Shown piece by piece: positions 63,475 to 64,000 of a DNA stretch of 64,000 nucleotides. The notes under the pieces are model-generated. The model did not search any database, was not told the origin of the DNA, and saw nothing but the letters and a program-made list of their open reading frames with translations. Origin of the DNA: Gonocerus acuteangulatus. Lineage: Eukaryota > Arthropoda > Insecta > Hemiptera > Coreidae. A program made the position numbers and the translations under genes. The stretch lies in contig OX328128.1 of NCBI GenBank assembly GCA_946811695.1, positions 25,266,701 to 25,330,700 on the forward strand, read 5' to 3'. Each line of letters opens with the position of its first letter. Positions within the stretch are counted from its first letter, which is position 1.

Positions 63475-64000
63475 ATTCACAACATTAGTTTTAGGGTCAT
63501 CTGTGAATATCTCTATTACTCCAAGATACTTCTGCATAATTCACATCATTAGTTTTAGGGTCATCTGTGAATATCTCTATTACTCCAAGATACTTTTACA
63601 TAATTCACATCATTAGTTTTAGGGTCATCTGTGAATATCTCTATTACTCCAAGATACTTCTACATAATTCACATCATTAGTTTTAGGGTCATCTGTGAAT
63701 ATCTCTATTACTCCAAGATACTTCTACATAATTCACATCATTAGTTTTAGGGTCATCTGTGAATATCTCTATTACTCCAAGATACTTCTACATAATTTAC
63801 ATCATTAGTTTTAGGGTCATCTGTGAATATCTCTATTACTCCAAGATACTTCTACATAATTCACATCATTAGTTTTAGGGTCATCTGTGAATATCTCTAT
63901 TACTCCAAGATACTTCTACATAATTCACATCATTAGTTTTAGGGTCATCTGTGAATATCTCTATTACTCCAAGATACTTCTACATAATTCACATCATTAG
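63475..64000. repeat. 64-bp tandem satellite, continuing past the window
   Basis: Units begin TTCACAWCATTAGTTTTAGG at about 63476 and then every 64 bp (63540, 63604, 63668, 63732 and on to the edge). More than eight units are present. After the first unit (CACAACATTAG) they differ at one or two positions only (TTTTACAT versus TTCTACAT; AATTTACAT once). The right end is not in the window. Confidence 0.95.

Overview
This window looks like intergenic or intronic DNA from an A+T-rich animal genome. An arthropod is the most likely source, judging by the mix of mobile-element families; no species can be named. I found no intact host gene, rRNA, functional tRNA, CRISPR array or bacterial-style operon. 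Open reading frames are short, and most are shadows of repeats, of (TA)n tracts (read as Tyr-Ile runs) or of poly(A/T) tracts (read as Lys or Phe runs). The content is layered mobile DNA, much of it nested, so relative insertion ages can be read off.

Class II and rolling-circle elements: a Merlin element with terminal inverted repeats (TIRs), a 7-bp target-site duplication (TSD) and a truncated IS1595-type transposase (26.44-27.13 kb); a TTAA-flanked piggyBac element (29.72-32.26 kb) whose transposase 3' end has become an in-frame 162-bp tandem array; a second piggyBac C-terminal relic (39.30-39.51 kb); a hAT-like MITE with a perfect 8-bp TSD (9.74-9.98 kb); several long-inverted-repeat (fold-back) elements (3.5, 14.1, 16.6, 19.4, 32.7, 36.0, 44.2, 52.2 and 59.2 kb); and Helitron-like 3' ends (hairpin, about 10 nt, CTAG) at 24.0, 33.8 and 57.5 kb.

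Class I elements: degraded 3' ends of non-LTR retrotransposons (25.7, 28.3 and 60.4 kb), a copia-like integrase/reverse-transcriptase relic (54.6-55.4 kb), Penelope-type segments carrying a hammerhead-core-like motif, and at least four SINE families. Two SINE families have tRNA heads (Ile-like and Glu/Met-like), one resembles the 3' half of 5S rRNA, and several share one 3' tail, as if mobilised by the same LINE. Tail-only insertions with perfect TSDs are present.

The most distinctive component is a composite family, called A/B here, with copies at 0.35-1.42, 4.47-6.09, 6.86-8.47, 12.7, 17.78-18.69, 20.33-21.57, 48.2 and 49.79-51.09 kb. Two apparently different repeats share one layout: TTTTAGC followed by a strong terminal hairpin, an ACCGAAAAT module, a (TA)n tract, TGTCTGTT, a CTTGGTA-type box and a GTTCGTTAACCA box. 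The spacers and hairpin sequences differ. One copy has its terminal hairpin triplicated. Satellite-like arrays of 320, 203, 162, 98 and 64 bp are also present; the 64-bp array runs off the right edge.

Region by region: 0-6 kb, A-family copies, a fold-back element and a SINE; 6-10 kb, B family with 320-bp repeats and a hAT MITE; 10-20 kb, sparse relics, two large palindromes and a second B copy; 20-29 kb, an A copy, SINEs, Helitron, LINE and Merlin; 29-36 kb, piggyBac and a TIR element; 36-48 kb, SINE-rich nested repeats; 49-53 kb, an A copy and a Penelope-type inverted repeat; 53-57.5 kb, a possible Helitron carrying copia debris; 58-64 kb, tandem arrays and relic coding fragments.
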